NCBI GenBank assembly: GCA_963978545.1
Contig: OZ021722.1
Location: 35,791,365-35,855,364 of the forward strand
DNA length: 64,000 nucleotides
Direction: 5' to 3'
From: Linyphia triangularis
Taxonomy: Eukaryota; Arthropoda; Arachnida; Araneae; Linyphiidae
The notes below the pieces were generated by a model, which worked only from the letters and a program-made list of their open reading frames with translations, had not been told where the DNA came from and ran no database searches. Of this stretch, positions 10,395 through 21,780 are shown piece after piece. Numbering within the stretch: position 1 is the stretch's first letter; every line of letters starts with the position of its first letter. The translations under genes were made by a program, and so were the position numbers.

Positions 10395-10780
10395 CAGAAT
10401 GCCTACGTATTCAAATAAATTTTATATTTAATAAAATAATGAAGAAAATTATACAGAAACATTTTATTAATCATTGACATACTCAAGGGTGAAATAATTG
10501 GAAAAAAACTTACGTTCTACTGAAATATGATCTGGTATCGCTTTATCCAGAGACAAGAATGCTGACCATTACATCATTGAACTTAATTTTCCCACGCAAG
10601 GAATCAAAAATTGGCAGCCTGGGTGAGATCTAGTATTCCTAACCATATGACAAAATAGTCTAATGAATTGCAATTTATCATCCTTTTGATTCAATAACTA
10701 TATTGCGTAAAAAATATATATATATCCAAAAATATTTCATTCCAGATATATTTATACATGATAGATTTAACAAAAAGACT

Positions 10781-10929
10781 AGGTTCTACCGAGTTTCGAA
10801 ATCGGATCGATGGATTCAAGTTCCAGAGTGCTGACCATTACACCTTAGAACACAATTTTCCCACGCCGGGAATCGAACCCGGGCCGCCTGGGTGAAAGCC
10901 AGGAATCCTAACCACTAGACCACATGGGA
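10781..10929 (-). tRNA. tRNA-Glu(TTC) + diverged tRNA-Gln(TTG)
   Basis: Glu 10858-10929 (canonical, all stems paired), Gln 10781-10852 (B). Confidence 0.9.
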
Positions 10930-10954
10930 CAGAATGCCTACGTATTAAATAAGT

Positions 10955-10960
10955 TTTATA
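10955..10960 (-). promoter_or_regulatory. TATA-like box upstream of tRNA-Glu (example of a repeated site)
   Basis: Minus-strand TATAAA lies 26 to 31 bases upstream of the Glu gene at 10858-10929. The same box at the same distance precedes the Glu of nearly every pair whose leader begins with the GAATGC type. In the second leader type (AATAAGCC start, about 30 pairs in the left half) the box reads TATCTAAAG instead. Upstream TATA boxes assist Pol III start selection in several eukaryotes; use here is inferred from position only. Confidence 0.55.
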
Positions 10961-11311
10961 TTTAATAAAATAATGAAGAAAATTATACGGAAACATTTTA
11001 ATAATCCTCAACATATTTAAGGGTAAAATAATTGGGAAAAAAATTACGTTCAACTGAAATTTGAGCTGGTATCGCTTTATCCAGAGACAAGAGTGCTGAC
11101 CATTACATCATTGAACTTAATTTTCCCACGCAAGGAATCGAAAATTGGCAGCCTGGGTGAGATCTAGTATTCCTAACCATATGACAAAAGATTCTAATGA
11201 ATTGCATTTTATCATCCATTTGATTCAATAACTATATTGCGTAAAAAATATATATATCCAAAAATATTTCATTCCAGATATATTTAGACATGATAGATTT
11301 AACAAAAAACT

Positions 11312-11460
11312 AGGTTCTACCGAGATTCGAACTCGGATCGCTGGATTCAAAGTCCAGAGTGCTTACCATTACACCATAGAACTCAACTTTCCCACTCCGG
11401 GAATCGAACCCGGGCCACTTGGGTGAGAGCCAGGAATCCTAACCACTAGACCACATGGGA
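11312..11460 (-). tRNA. tRNA-Glu(CTC) + tRNA-Gln(TTG) pair
   Basis: Glu 11389-11460 (one anticodon-stem mismatch), Gln 11312-11383 (A-A1). Confidence 0.86.
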
Positions 11461-11576
11461 CAATAAGCCTACGCATTCAAACACTTTAGATATTTAATAA
11501 AATTTTAATGTCAACTATACGTAAAATTTTAAAAATCATCGCATACATGAGAGATATTTATTTAGAAAAAAAACTT

Positions 11577-11725
11577 AGGTTCTACCGAGATTCGAACTCG
11601 GAACGCGGGATTCAGAGTCCAGAGTGCTGACCATCACACCTTAGAACACAATTTTCCCATGCCGGGAATCGAACCCGGGCCGCCTTGGTGAAAGCCAGGA
11701 ATCCTAACCACTAGACCACATGGGA
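11577..11725 (-). tRNA. tRNA-Glu(TTC) + tRNA-Gln(CTG) pair
   Basis: Glu 11654-11725 (near canonical), Gln 11577-11648 (A-U1, T28-C42 mismatch, altered D arm). Confidence 0.86.
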
Positions 11726-12108
11726 CAGAATGCCTACGTATTCAAATAAATTTTATATTTAATAAAATAATGCAGAAAATTATACAGAAACATTTTATTA
11801 ATCCTTGACATACTCAAGGGTGAAATAATTGGAAAAAAATTACGTTCAACTGAAATTTGAGCTGGTATCGCTTTATCCAGAGACAAGAGTGCTGACCATT
11901 ACTTCATTGAACTTAATTTTCCCACGCAAGGAATCGAAAATTGGCAGCCTGGGTGAGATCTAGTATTCCTAACCATATGACAAAATAGTCTAATGAATTG
12001 CATTTTATCATCAATTTGATTCAATAACTATATTGCTTAAAAAATATATATATCCAAAAATATTTCATTTCTGATATATTTATGCATGATAAATTTAACA
12101 AAAACACT

Positions 12109-12257
12109 AGGTTCTACCGAGATTAGAAATCGGTTCGCCGGATTCAAAGTCTAGAGTTCTACCCATTACACGAAAGAACCAATCTTTTCCACGCCGAGAA
12201 TCGAACCCGGGCCGCCTGGGTGAGAGCCAGGAATCCTAACCACTAGACCACGTGGGA
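12109..12257 (-). tRNA. tRNA-Glu(CTC) + diverged tRNA-Gln(TTG)
   Basis: Glu 12186-12257 (acceptor and T-stem single changes), Gln 12109-12180 (C). Confidence 0.83.
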
Positions 12258-12643
12258 CAGAATGCTTACGTATTCAAATAAATTTTATATTTAATAAAAT
12301 AATGAAGAAAATTATACAGAAACATTTTATTAAACTTTGACATACTCAAGGGTGAAATAATTGGATAAAAACTTACGTTCTACTGAAATATGAGCTGGTA
12401 TTGCTGGATCAAGAGATAAGAGTGCTGACCATTACATCATTGAACTTAATTTTCCCTCGCAAGGAATCGAAAATTGGCAGCCTGGGTGAGATCTTGTACT
12501 CCTAACCCTATGACAAAAGATACTCATGAATTGCAATTTATCATCCTTTTGATTCAATAATTATATTGCGTAAAAAATATATATATATCCAAAAATATTT
12601 CATTCCAGATATATTTATACATGATAGATTTAACAAAAAGACT

Positions 12644-12792
12644 TGGTTCTACCGAGTTTCGAAATCGGATCGCTGGATTCAAGTTCCAGAGTGCTGACCA
12701 TTACACCTTAGAACACAATTTTCCCACGCCGGGAATCGAACCCAGGCCGCCTGGGTGAAAGCCAGGAATCCTAACCACTAGACCACATGGGA
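12644..12792 (-). tRNA. tRNA-Glu(TTC) + diverged tRNA-Gln(TTG)
   Basis: Glu 12721-12792 (one T-stem change), Gln 12644-12715 (B). Confidence 0.86.
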
Positions 12793-13173
12793 CAGAATGC
12801 CTACGTATTAAATAAATTTATATTTAATAAAATAATGAAGAAAATTATACGGAAACATTTTAATAATCCTCGACATACTCAAGGGTGAAATAATTGGTAA
12901 AAAACTTACGTTCTACTGAAATTTAGTTGGTATCGCTGGATCCAGGGACAAGAGTACTGACCATTACACCATTGAACTTAATTTTCCAACGCAAGGAATC
13001 GAAAATTGGCAGCCTGGGTGAGATCTAGTATTCCTAACCATATGAGAAGAAATACTCATGAATTGCATTTTATCATCCTTTTGATTCAATAACTATATTG
13101 CGTAAAAAAAAATATATATCCAAAAATATTTCATTCCAGATATATTTAGACATGATAGATTTAACAAAAAACT

Positions 13174-13322
13174 AGGTTCTACCGAGATTTGAACTCGGAT
13201 CGCTGGATTCAAAGTCCAGAGTGCTAACCATTACAATATAGAACCCAAATTTCCCACGCCGGGAATCGTACGCGGGCCGCCTGGGTGAAAGCCAGGAATC
13301 CTAACCACTAGACCACATGGGA
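13174..13322 (-). tRNA. tRNA-Glu(TTC) + tRNA-Gln(TTG) pair
   Basis: Glu 13251-13322 (T arm GTACGATTC, but with the normal TCCCATG 5' end), Gln 13174-13245 (A). Confidence 0.83.
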
Positions 13323-13438
13323 CAATAAGCCTACGCATTCAAACACTTTAGATATTTAATAAAATTATAAAGTCAACTATACGTAAAATTTTAAAAATCA
13401 TCGCATACATGAGGGATATTAATTTAGAAAAAAAACTT

Positions 13439-13579
13439 AGGTTCTACCGAGATTTGAACTCGGATCGCTGGATTCAGAGTCCAGAGTGCTGACCATTACA
13501 TCAATGAACTTAATTTTCCCACGCAAGGAATCAAAAATTGGCAGCCTGGGTGAGATCTAGTACTCCTAACCATATGACA
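13439..13579 (-). pseudogene. Hybrid Gln + relic Glu
   Basis: Gln 13439-13510 joins an intact 3' half to a relic 5' half. Relic Glu 13516-13579. Same junction as at 23-163. Confidence 0.8.
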
Positions 13580-13705
13580 AAAGAGTCTAATGAATTGCAT
13601 TTTATCATCCTTTTGATTCAATAACTATATTGCGTAAAAAATACATATGTCCAAAAATATTTCATTCCAGATATATTTATACATGATAGATTTAACAAAA
13701 AAACT

Positions 13706-13854
13706 ATGTTCTACCGAGATTCGAACTCGGATCGCAGGATTCAAAGTCCAGAGTGCTAAACATTACACCATAGAACCCAAATTTCCCACACCGGGAATCG
13801 AACCCGGGCCGCCTGGGTGAAAGCCAGGAATCCTATCCACTAGACCACATGAAA
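13706..13854 (-). tRNA. tRNA-Glu(TTC) + tRNA-Gln(TTG) pair
   Basis: Glu 13783-13854 (TTTCATG acceptor, mismatched), Gln 13706-13777 (A28). Confidence 0.75.
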
Positions 13855-14240
13855 CAGAATGCCTATGTATTAAATAAGTTTTATATTTAATAAAATAATG
13901 AAGAAAATTATACGGAAACATTTTAAAAATCCTCGACATTCTCAAGGGTGAAATAATTGGAAAAAAAAACTTACGTTCTGCTGAAAGTTAGTTGGTATCG
14001 CTGGATCCTGAGACAAGAGTGCTGACCATTACACCATTGAACTTAATTTTCCCACGCAAGGAATCGAAAATTGGCAGCCTGGGTGAGATCTAGTATTCCT
14101 AACCATATGACAAAAGATTCTAATGAATTGCATTTTATCATCCATTTGATTCAATAACTATATTGCGTAAAAAAAAAAATATATATCCATAAATATTTAA
14201 ATCCAGATATATTTAGACATGATAGATTTAACAAAAAACT

Positions 14241-14389
14241 AGGTTCTACCGAGATTTGAACTCGGATCGCTGGATTCAAAGTCCAGAGTGCTAACCATTA
14301 CAATATAGAACCCAAATTTCCCACGCCGGGAATCGTACGCGGGCCGCCTGGGTGAAAGCCAGGAATCCTAACCACTAGACCACATGGTA
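14241..14389 (-). tRNA. tRNA-Glu(TTC) + tRNA-Gln(TTG) pair
   Basis: Glu 14318-14389 (GTACGATTC T arm, TACCATG end), Gln 14241-14312 (A). Confidence 0.8.
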
Positions 14390-14505
14390 CAATAAGCCTA
14401 CGCATTCAAACACTTTAGATATTTAATAAAATTATAAAGTCAACTATACGTAAAATTTTAAAAATCATCGCATACATGAGGGATATTAATTTAGAAAAAA
14501 AACTT

Positions 14506-14645
14506 AGGTTCTACCGAGATTCGAACTCGGATCGCTGGATTCAGAGTCCAGAGTTACACCATAGAACCCAATTTTCCCACGCCGGGAATCGAACCTGTGC
14601 CGCCTGGGTGAAAGCCAGGAATCCTAACCACTAGACCACATGGGA
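14506..14645 (-). tRNA. tRNA-Glu(TTC) + D-arm-deleted tRNA-Gln(CTG)
   Basis: Glu 14574-14645 (two changed T-stem bases), Gln 14506-14568 (Adel, 63 nt). Confidence 0.75.
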
Positions 14646-15028
14646 CAGAATGCCTACGTATTCAAATAAATTTTATATTTAATAAAATAATGAAGAAAAT
14701 TATACAGAAACATTTTATTAATCATTGACATACTCAAGGGTGAAATAATTGGAAAAAAACATACGTTCTACTGAAATATGATCTGGTATTGCTGGATCAA
14801 GAGACAAGAGTGCTGACCATTACATCATTGAACTTAATTTTCCCTCGCAAGGAATCGAAAATTGGCAGCCTGGGTGAGATCTAGTATTCCTAACCATATG
14901 ACAAAAGATTCTAATGAATTGCATTTTATCATCCATTTGATTCAATAACTATATTGCGTAAAAAATATATATATCCAAAAATATTTCATTCCAGATATAT
15001 TTAGACATGATAGATTTAACAAAAAACT

Positions 15029-15177
15029 AGGTTCTAGGGAGATTCGAACTCGGATTGCTGGATTCAAAGTCCAAAGTGCTAACCATTACACCATAGAACC
15101 CAAATTTCCCACGCCGGGAATCGAACCCGGGCCGCCTGAGTGAAAGCCAGGAATCCTAATTTCTAGACCACATGGGA
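15029..15177 (-). tRNA. tRNA-Glu(TTC) + tRNA-Gln(TTG) pair
   Basis: Glu 15106-15177 (altered D loop), Gln 15029-15100 (Aq). Confidence 0.75.
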
Positions 15178-15293
15178 CAATAAGCCTACGCATTCAAACA
15201 CTTTAGATATTTAATAAAATTATAAAGTCAACTGTACGTAACATTTTAAAAATCATCGCATACATGAGGGATATTAATTTAGAAAAAAAACTT

Positions 15294-15442
15294 AGGTTCT
15301 ACCGAGATTCGAACTCGGATCGCTGGATTCAGAGTCCAGAGTGCTGACCATTACACCATAGAACCCAATTTTCCTACGCCGGTAATCGAACCCGTGCCGC
15401 CTGGGTGAAAGCCAGGAATCCTAACCACTAGACCACATGGGA
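15294..15442 (-). tRNA. tRNA-Glu(TTC) + tRNA-Gln(CTG) pair
   Basis: Glu 15371-15442 (C4-A69, base 49 and one 3' T-stem change), Gln 15294-15365 (A). Confidence 0.86.
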
Positions 15443-15558
15443 CAATAAGCCTACGCATTCAAACACTTTAGATATTTAATAAAATTATAAATTGAATTAT
15501 ACGTAAAATTTTAAAAATCATCGCATACATGAGGGATATTAATTTAGAAAAAAAATTT

Positions 15559-15699
15559 AGGTTCTACCGAGATTCGAACTCGGATCGCTGGATTCAGAGT
15601 CCAGAGTGCTGACCATTACACCTTAGAACACAATTTTCCCAAGCCGGGAATCGAACCCGGGCCGCCTGGGTGAAAGCCAGGAATCCTAACCACATGGGA
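15559..15699 (-). tRNA. D-arm-deleted tRNA-Glu(TTC) + tRNA-Gln(CTG)
   Basis: Glu 15636-15699 is 64 nt: 8 nt (TCTAGTGG) are gone between two GTGG words, removing the A box and D arm. Gln 15559-15630 is A-U1. The same deleted Glu is at 34475, and all relic Glu copies lack the equivalent 8 nt. Confidence 0.78.
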
Positions 15700-16082
15700 C
15701 AGAATACCTACGTATTCAAATAAATTTTATATTTAATAAAATAATGCAGAAAATTATACGGAAACATTTTAATAATCCTCGACCTACTCAAGGGTGAAAT
15801 AATTGGGAAAAAAATTACGTTCAACTGAAATTTGAGCTGGTATCGCTTTATCCAGAGACAAGAGTGCTGACCATTACATCATTGAACTTAATTTTCCCAC
15901 GCAAGGAATCGAAAATTGGCAGCCTGGGTGAGATCTAGTATTCCTAACCATATGACAAAAGATTCTAATGAATTGCATTTTATCATCCATTTGATTCAAT
16001 AACTATATTGCGTAAAAAATATATATATCCAAAAATATTTCATTCCAGATATATTTAGACATGATAGATTTAACAAAAAACT

Positions 16083-16231
16083 AGGTTCTACCGAGATTCG
16101 AACTCAGATCGCTGGATTCAAATTCTAGAGTGCTACCCCTTACACGATAGAACCAATCTTTCCCACGCCGGGAATCGAACCCGGGCCGCCTGGGTGAGAG
16201 CCAGGAATCCTAACCACTAGACCACGTGGGA
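16083..16231 (-). tRNA. tRNA-Glu(CTC) + tRNA-Gln(TTG) class D
   Basis: Glu 16160-16231 (TCCCACG end, fully paired acceptor), Gln 16083-16154 (D). Confidence 0.88.
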
Positions 16232-16615
16232 CAGAATGCTTAAGTATTCAAATAAATTTTATATTTAATAAAATAATGAAGAAAATTATACAGAAACATT
16301 TTATTAATATTTGACATACTCAAGGGTGAAATAATTGGAAAAAAATTACGTTCAACTGAAATTTGAGCTGGTATCGCTTTATCCAGAGACAAGAGTGCTG
16401 ACCATTACATCATTGAACTTAATTTTCCCACGCAAGGAATCGAAAATTGGCAGCCTGGGTGAGATCTAGTATTCCTAACCATATGACAAAATAGTCTAAT
16501 GAATTGCATTTTATCATCAATTTGATTCAATAACTATATTGCTTAAAATATATATATATCCAAAAATATTTCATTTCTGATATATTTATGCATGATAAAT
16601 TTAACAAAAAACACT

Positions 16616-16764
16616 AGGTTCTACCGAGATTAGAAATCGGTTCGCCGGATTCAAAGTCTAGAGTGTTACCCATTACACGATAGAACCAATCTTTCCCACG
16701 CCGGGAATCGAACCCGGGCCGCCTGGGTGAGAGTCAGGAATCCTAACCACTAGACCACGTGGGA
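16616..16764 (-). tRNA. tRNA-Glu(CTC) + diverged tRNA-Gln(TTG)
   Basis: Glu 16693-16764 (anticodon stem CCTGA, one mismatch), Gln 16616-16687 (C). Confidence 0.84.
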
Positions 16765-17150
16765 CAGAATGCTTACGTATTCAAATAAATTTTATATTTA
16801 AAAAAATAATGAAGAAAATTATACAGAAACATTTTATTAATCTTTGACATACTCAAGGGTGAAATAATTGGAAAAAAACTTACGTTCTACTGAAATATGA
16901 GCTGGTATTGCTGGATCAAGAGATAAGAGTGCTGACCATTACATCATTGAACTTAATTTTCCCTAGCAAGGAATCGAAAATTGGCAGACTGGGTGAGATC
17001 TTGTACTCCTAACCCTATGACAAAAGATACTCATGAATTGCAATTTATCATCCTTTTGATTCAATAACTATATTGCGTAAAAAATATATATATATCCAAA
17101 AACATTTCATTCCAGATATATTTATACATGATAGATTTAACAAAAAGACT

Positions 17151-17299
17151 ATGTTCTACCGAGTTTCGAAATCGGATCGCTGGCATCAAGTTCCAGAGTG
17201 CTGACCATTACACCTTAGAACACTATTTTCCCACGCCGGGAATCGAACCCGGGCCGCCTGGGTGAGAGCCAGGAATCCTAACCACTAGACCACGTGGGA
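17151..17299 (-). tRNA. tRNA-Glu(CTC) + diverged tRNA-Gln(TTG)
   Basis: Glu 17228-17299 (all paired), Gln 17151-17222 (B). Class B Gln normally sits with a TTC Glu; this CTC Glu suggests a crossover in the pair. Confidence 0.87.
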
Positions 17300-17681
17300 C
17301 AGAATGCTTAAGTATTCAAATAAATTTTATATTTAATAAAATAATGAAGAAAATTATACAGAAACATTTTATTAATATTTGACATACTCAAGGGTGAAAT
17401 AATTGGAAAAAAATTACGTTCAACTGAAATTTGAGCTGGTATCGCTTTATCCAGAGACAAGAGTGCTGACCATTACATCATTGAACTTAATTTTCCCACG
17501 CAAGGAATCGAAAATTGGGAGCCTGGGTGAGATCTAGTATTCCTAACCATATGACAAAAGATTCTAATGAATTGCATTTTATCATCCATTTGATTCAATA
17601 ACTATATTGCGTAAAAAATATATATATCCAAAAATATTTCATTCCAGATATATTTAGACATGATAGATTTAACAAAAAACT

Positions 17682-17830
17682 AGGTTCTACCGAGATTCGA
17701 ACTCAGATCGCTGGATTCAAATTCTAGAGTGCTACCCCTTACACGATAGAACCAATCTTTCCCAAGCCGGGAATCGAACCCGGGCCGCCTGGGTGAGAGC
17801 CAGGAATCCTAACCACTAGACCACGTGGGA
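17682..17830 (-). tRNA. tRNA-Glu(CTC) + tRNA-Gln(TTG) class D
   Basis: Glu 17759-17830 (C6-T67 mismatch), Gln 17682-17753 (D). Confidence 0.87.
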
Positions 17831-18214
17831 CAGAATGCTTACGTATTCAAATAAATTTTATATTTAATAAAATAATGAAGAAAATTATACAGAAACATTT
17901 TATTAATATTTGACATACTCAAGGGTGAAATAATTGGAAAAAAATTACGTTCAACTGAAATTTGAGCTGGTATCGCTTTATCCAGAGACAAGAGTGCTGA
18001 CCATTACATCATTGAACTTAATTTTCCCACGCAAGGAATCGAAAATTGGCAGCCTGGGTGAGATCTAGTATTCCTAACCATATGACAAAATAGTCTAATG
18101 AATTGCATTTTATCATCAATTTGATTCAATAACTATATTGCTTAAAATATATATATATCCAAAAATATTTCATTTCTGATATATTTATGCATGATAAATT
18201 TAACAAAAAACACT

Positions 18215-18363
18215 AGGTTCTACCGAGATTAGAAATCGGTTCGCCGGATTCAAAGTCTAGAGTGTTACCCATTACACGATAGAACCAATTTTTCCCACGC
18301 CGGGAATCGAACCCGGGCCGCCTGGGTGAGAGTCAGGAATCCTAACCACTAGATCACGTGGGA
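18215..18363 (-). tRNA. tRNA-Glu(CTC) + diverged tRNA-Gln(TTG)
   Basis: Glu 18292-18363 (CCTGA anticodon stem, D-arm TGATCTAG), Gln 18215-18286 (C). Confidence 0.83.
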
Positions 18364-18749
18364 CAAAATGCATGTGTATTTAAATAAGTTTTATATTTAA
18401 TAAAATAATGAAGAAAATTATACGGAAACATTTTAATAATCCTCGACCTACTCAAGGGTGAAATAATTGGGAAAAAAATTACGTTCAACTGAAATTTGAG
18501 CTGGTATCGCTTTATCCAGAGACAAGAGTGCTGACCATTACATCATTGAACTTAATTTTCCCACGCAAGGAATCGAAAATTGACAGCCTGGGTGAGATCT
18601 TGTACTCCTAACCCTATGACAAAAGATACTCATGAATTGCAATTTATCATCCTTTTGATTCAATAACTATATTGCGTAAAATATATATATATATCCAAAA
18701 ATATTTCATTCCAGATATATTTATACATGATAGATTTAACAAAAAGACT

Positions 18750-18898
18750 AGGTTCTACCGAGTTTCGAAATCGGATCGCTGGCATCAAGTTCCAGAGTGC
18801 TGACCATTACACCTTAGAACACAATTTTCCCACGCCGGGAATCGAACCCGGGCCGCCTGGGTGAAAGCCAGGAATCCTAACCACTAGACCACATGGGA
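18750..18898 (-). tRNA. tRNA-Glu(TTC) + diverged tRNA-Gln(TTG)
   Basis: Glu 18827-18898 (canonical), Gln 18750-18821 (B with a further anticodon-stem change). Confidence 0.89.
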
Positions 18899-19281
18899 CA
18901 GAATGCATGTGTATTTAAATAAGTTTTATATTTAATAAAATAATGAAGAAAATTATACGGAAACATTTTAATAATCCTCGACCTACTCAAGGGTGAAATA
19001 ATTGGGAAAAAAATTACGTTCAACTGAAATTTGAGCTGGTATCGCTTTATCCAGAGACAAGAGTGCTGACCATTACATCATTGAACTTAATTTTCCCACG
19101 CAAGGAATCGAAAATTGGCAGCCTGGGTGAGATCTAGTATTCCTAACCATATGACAAAAGATTCTAATGAATTGCATTTTATCATCCATTTGATTCAATA
19201 ACTATATTGCGAAAAAAATATATATATCCAAAAATATTTCATTCCAGATATATTTAGACATGATAGATTTAACAAAAAACT

Positions 19282-19430
19282 AGGTTCTACCGAGATTCGA
19301 ACTCGGATCGCTGGATTCAAAGTCCAGAGTGCTAACCATTACACCATAGAACCCAAATTTCCCACGCCGGGAATCGAACCCGGGCCGCCTGGGTGAAAGC
19401 CAGGAATCCTAACCACTAGACCACGTGGGA
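19282..19430 (-). tRNA. tRNA-Glu(TTC) + tRNA-Gln(TTG) pair
   Basis: Glu 19359-19430 (TTC anticodon with the TCCCACG end otherwise typical of CTC copies; fully paired), Gln 19282-19353 (A, fully paired). Probably the best-folding pair in the window. Confidence 0.93.
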
Positions 19431-19476
19431 CAGAATGCTTACGTATTCAAATAAATTTTATATTTAATAAATGGAA

Positions 19477-19500
19477 TTGGAATAAATATATATATTCCAA
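19477..19500. other. Short palindrome replacing part of a leader
   Basis: TTGGAATA and TATTCCAA face each other across 8 bases, where other monomers have about 50 bp of leader. Identical copies lie at 37786-37809, 48134-48157, 49705-49728 and 51276-51299, each upstream of the Glu-Gln pair to its left. Confidence 0.75.
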
Positions 19501-19784
19501 ATAATTGGAAAAAAACTTACGTTCTACTGAAATTTAGTTGGAATCGCTGGATCCAGAGACAAGAGTGCTGACCATTACACCATTGAACTTAATTTTCCCA
19601 CGCAAGGAATCGATAATTGGCAGCCTGGGTGAGATCTAGTATTCCTAACCATATGAGAAGAAATACTCATGAATTGCATTTTATCATCCTTTTGATTCAA
19701 TAACTATATTGCGTAAAAAAAAATATATATCCAAAAATATTTCATTCCAGATATATTTAGACATGATAGATTTAACAAAAAACT

Positions 19785-19933
19785 AGGTTCTACCGAGATT
19801 CGAACTCGTATCGCAGGATTCAAAGTCCAGAGTGCTAACCATTACACCATAGAACCCAAATTTCCCACACCGGGAATCGAACCCGGCCCGCCTGGGTGAA
19901 AGCCAGGAATCCTAACCACTAGACCACATGGGA
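19785..19933 (-). tRNA. tRNA-Glu(TTC) + tRNA-Gln(TTG) pair
   Basis: Glu 19862-19933 (G7-T66 wobble, one T-stem change), Gln 19785-19856 (A28). Confidence 0.85.
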
Positions 19934-20049
19934 CAATAAGCCTACGCATTCAAACACTTTAGATATTTAATAAAATTATAAAGTCAACTATACGTAAAAT
20001 TTTAAAAATCATCGCATACATGAGGGATATTAATTTAGAAAAAAAACTT

Positions 20050-20190
20050 AGGTTCTAACGAGATTTGAACTCGGATCGCTGGATTCAGAGTCCAGAGTGC
20101 TGACCATTACATCAATGAACTTAATTTTCCCACGCAAGGAATCAAAAATTGGCAGCCTGGGTGAGATCTAGTACTCCTAACCATATGACA
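20050..20190 (-). pseudogene. Hybrid Gln + relic Glu
   Basis: Gln 20050-20121 with relic 5' half; relic Glu 20127-20190. Confidence 0.8.
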
Positions 20191-20316
20191 AAAGAGTCTA
20201 ATGAATTGCATTTCATCATCCTTTTGATTCAATAACTATATTGCGTAAAAAATACATATGTCCAAAAATATTTCATTCCAGATATATTTATACATGATAG
20301 ATTTAACAAAAAAACA

Positions 20317-20465
20317 ATGTTCTACCGAGATTCGAACTCGGATCGCAGGATTCAAAGTCCAGAGTGCTAAACATTACACCATAGAACCCAAATTTCCCAC
20401 ACCGGGAATCGAACCCGGGCCGCCTGGGTGAAAGCCAGGAATCCTATCCACTAGACCACATGAAA
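20317..20465 (-). tRNA. tRNA-Glu(TTC) + tRNA-Gln(TTG) pair
   Basis: Glu 20394-20465 (mismatched TTTCATG end), Gln 20317-20388 (A28, 3' end changed). Confidence 0.74.
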
Positions 20466-20851
20466 CAGAATGCCTATGTATTAAATAAGTTTTATATTTA
20501 ATAAAATAATGAAGAAAATTATACGGAAACATTTTAAAAATCCTCGACATTCTCAAGGGTGAAATAATTGGAAAAAAAAACTTACGTTCTGCTGAAAGTT
20601 AGTTGGTATCGCTGGATCCTGAGACAAGAGTGCTGACCATTACACCATTGAACTTAATTTTCCCACGCAAGGAATCGAAAATTGGCAGCCTGGGTGAGAT
20701 CTAGTATTCCTAACCATATGACAAAAGATTCTAATGAATTGCATTTTATCATCCATTTGATTCAATAACTATATTGCGTAAAAAAAAATATATATATCCA
20801 TAAATATTTAAATCCAGATATATTTAGACATGATAGATTTAACAAAAAACT

Positions 20852-20991
20852 AGGTTCTACCGAGATTTGAACTCGGATCGCTGGATTCAGAGTCCAGAGT
20901 TACACCATAGAACCCAATTTTCCCACGCCGGGAATCGTACGCGGGCCGCCTGGGTGAAAGCCAGGAATCCTAACCACTAGACCACATGGTA
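20852..20991 (-). tRNA. tRNA-Glu(TTC) + D-arm-deleted tRNA-Gln(CTG)
   Basis: Glu 20920-20991 is the GTACGATTC subtype that elsewhere goes with a TTG Gln, but Gln 20852-20914 is Adel, taken from the neighbouring subtype. This is a conversion or crossover product inside the array. Confidence 0.75.
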
Positions 20992-21107
20992 CAATAAGCC
21001 TACGCATTCAAACACTTTAGATATTTAATAAAATTATAAAGTCAACTATACGTAAAATTTTAAAAATCATCGCATACATGAGGGATATTAATTTAGAAAA
21101 AAAACTT

Positions 21108-21247
21108 AGGTTCTACCGAGATTCGAACTCGGATCGCTGGATTCAGAGTCCAGAGTTACACCATAGAACCCAATTTTCCCACGCCGGGAATCGAACCCGT
21201 GCCGCCTGGGTGAAAGCCAGGAATCCTAACCACTAGACCACATGGGA
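21108..21247 (-). tRNA. tRNA-Glu(TTC) + D-arm-deleted tRNA-Gln(CTG)
   Basis: Glu 21176-21247 (base 49 changed), Gln 21108-21170 (Adel). Confidence 0.76.
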
Positions 21248-21631
21248 CAGAATGCCTACGTATTCAAATAAATTTTATATTTAATAAAATAATGAAGAAA
21301 ATTATACAGAAACATTTTATTAATCATTGACATACTCAAGGGTGAAATAATTGGAAAAAAACATACGTTCTACTGAAATATGATCTGGTATTGCTGGATC
21401 AAGAGACAAGAGTGCTGACCATTACATCATTGAACTTAATTTTCCCTCGCAAGGAATCGAAAATTGGCAGCCTGGGTGAGATCTAGTATTCCTAACCATA
21501 TGACAAAAGAGTCTAATGAATTGCATTTTATCATCCATTTGTTTCAATAACTATATTGCTTAAAATATATATATATCCAAAAATATTTCATTTCTGATAT
21601 ATTTATGTATGATAGATTTAACAAAAGCACT

Positions 21632-21780
21632 AGGTTCTACCGAGATTAGAAATCGGTTCGCTGGATTCAAAGTCTAGAGTGCTACCCATTACACGATAGA
21701 ACCAATCTTTCCCACGCCAGGAATCGAACCCGGGCCGCCTCGGTGAGAGCCACGAATCATTACCACTAGACCACGTGGGA
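21632..21780 (-). tRNA. tRNA-Glu(CTC) + diverged tRNA-Gln(TTG)
   Basis: Glu 21709-21780 (several changes in T stem and anticodon arm), Gln 21632-21703 (C). Confidence 0.77.

Larger units (their letters stand above)
7400..11300 (-). repeat. Block repeated at 24,900-28,800 (offset 17,504)
   Basis: All pairs and relics between 7588 and 11046 recur at exactly +17,504 up to 28550, with shared private variants. Other constant offsets are 20,019-20,028 (290-2675 to 20317-22694), 18,309-18,318 (18481-22429 to 36790-40747), 19,371 (11046-12908 to 30417-32279) and 24,920 (13439-14506 to 38359-39426). Confidence 0.9.
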
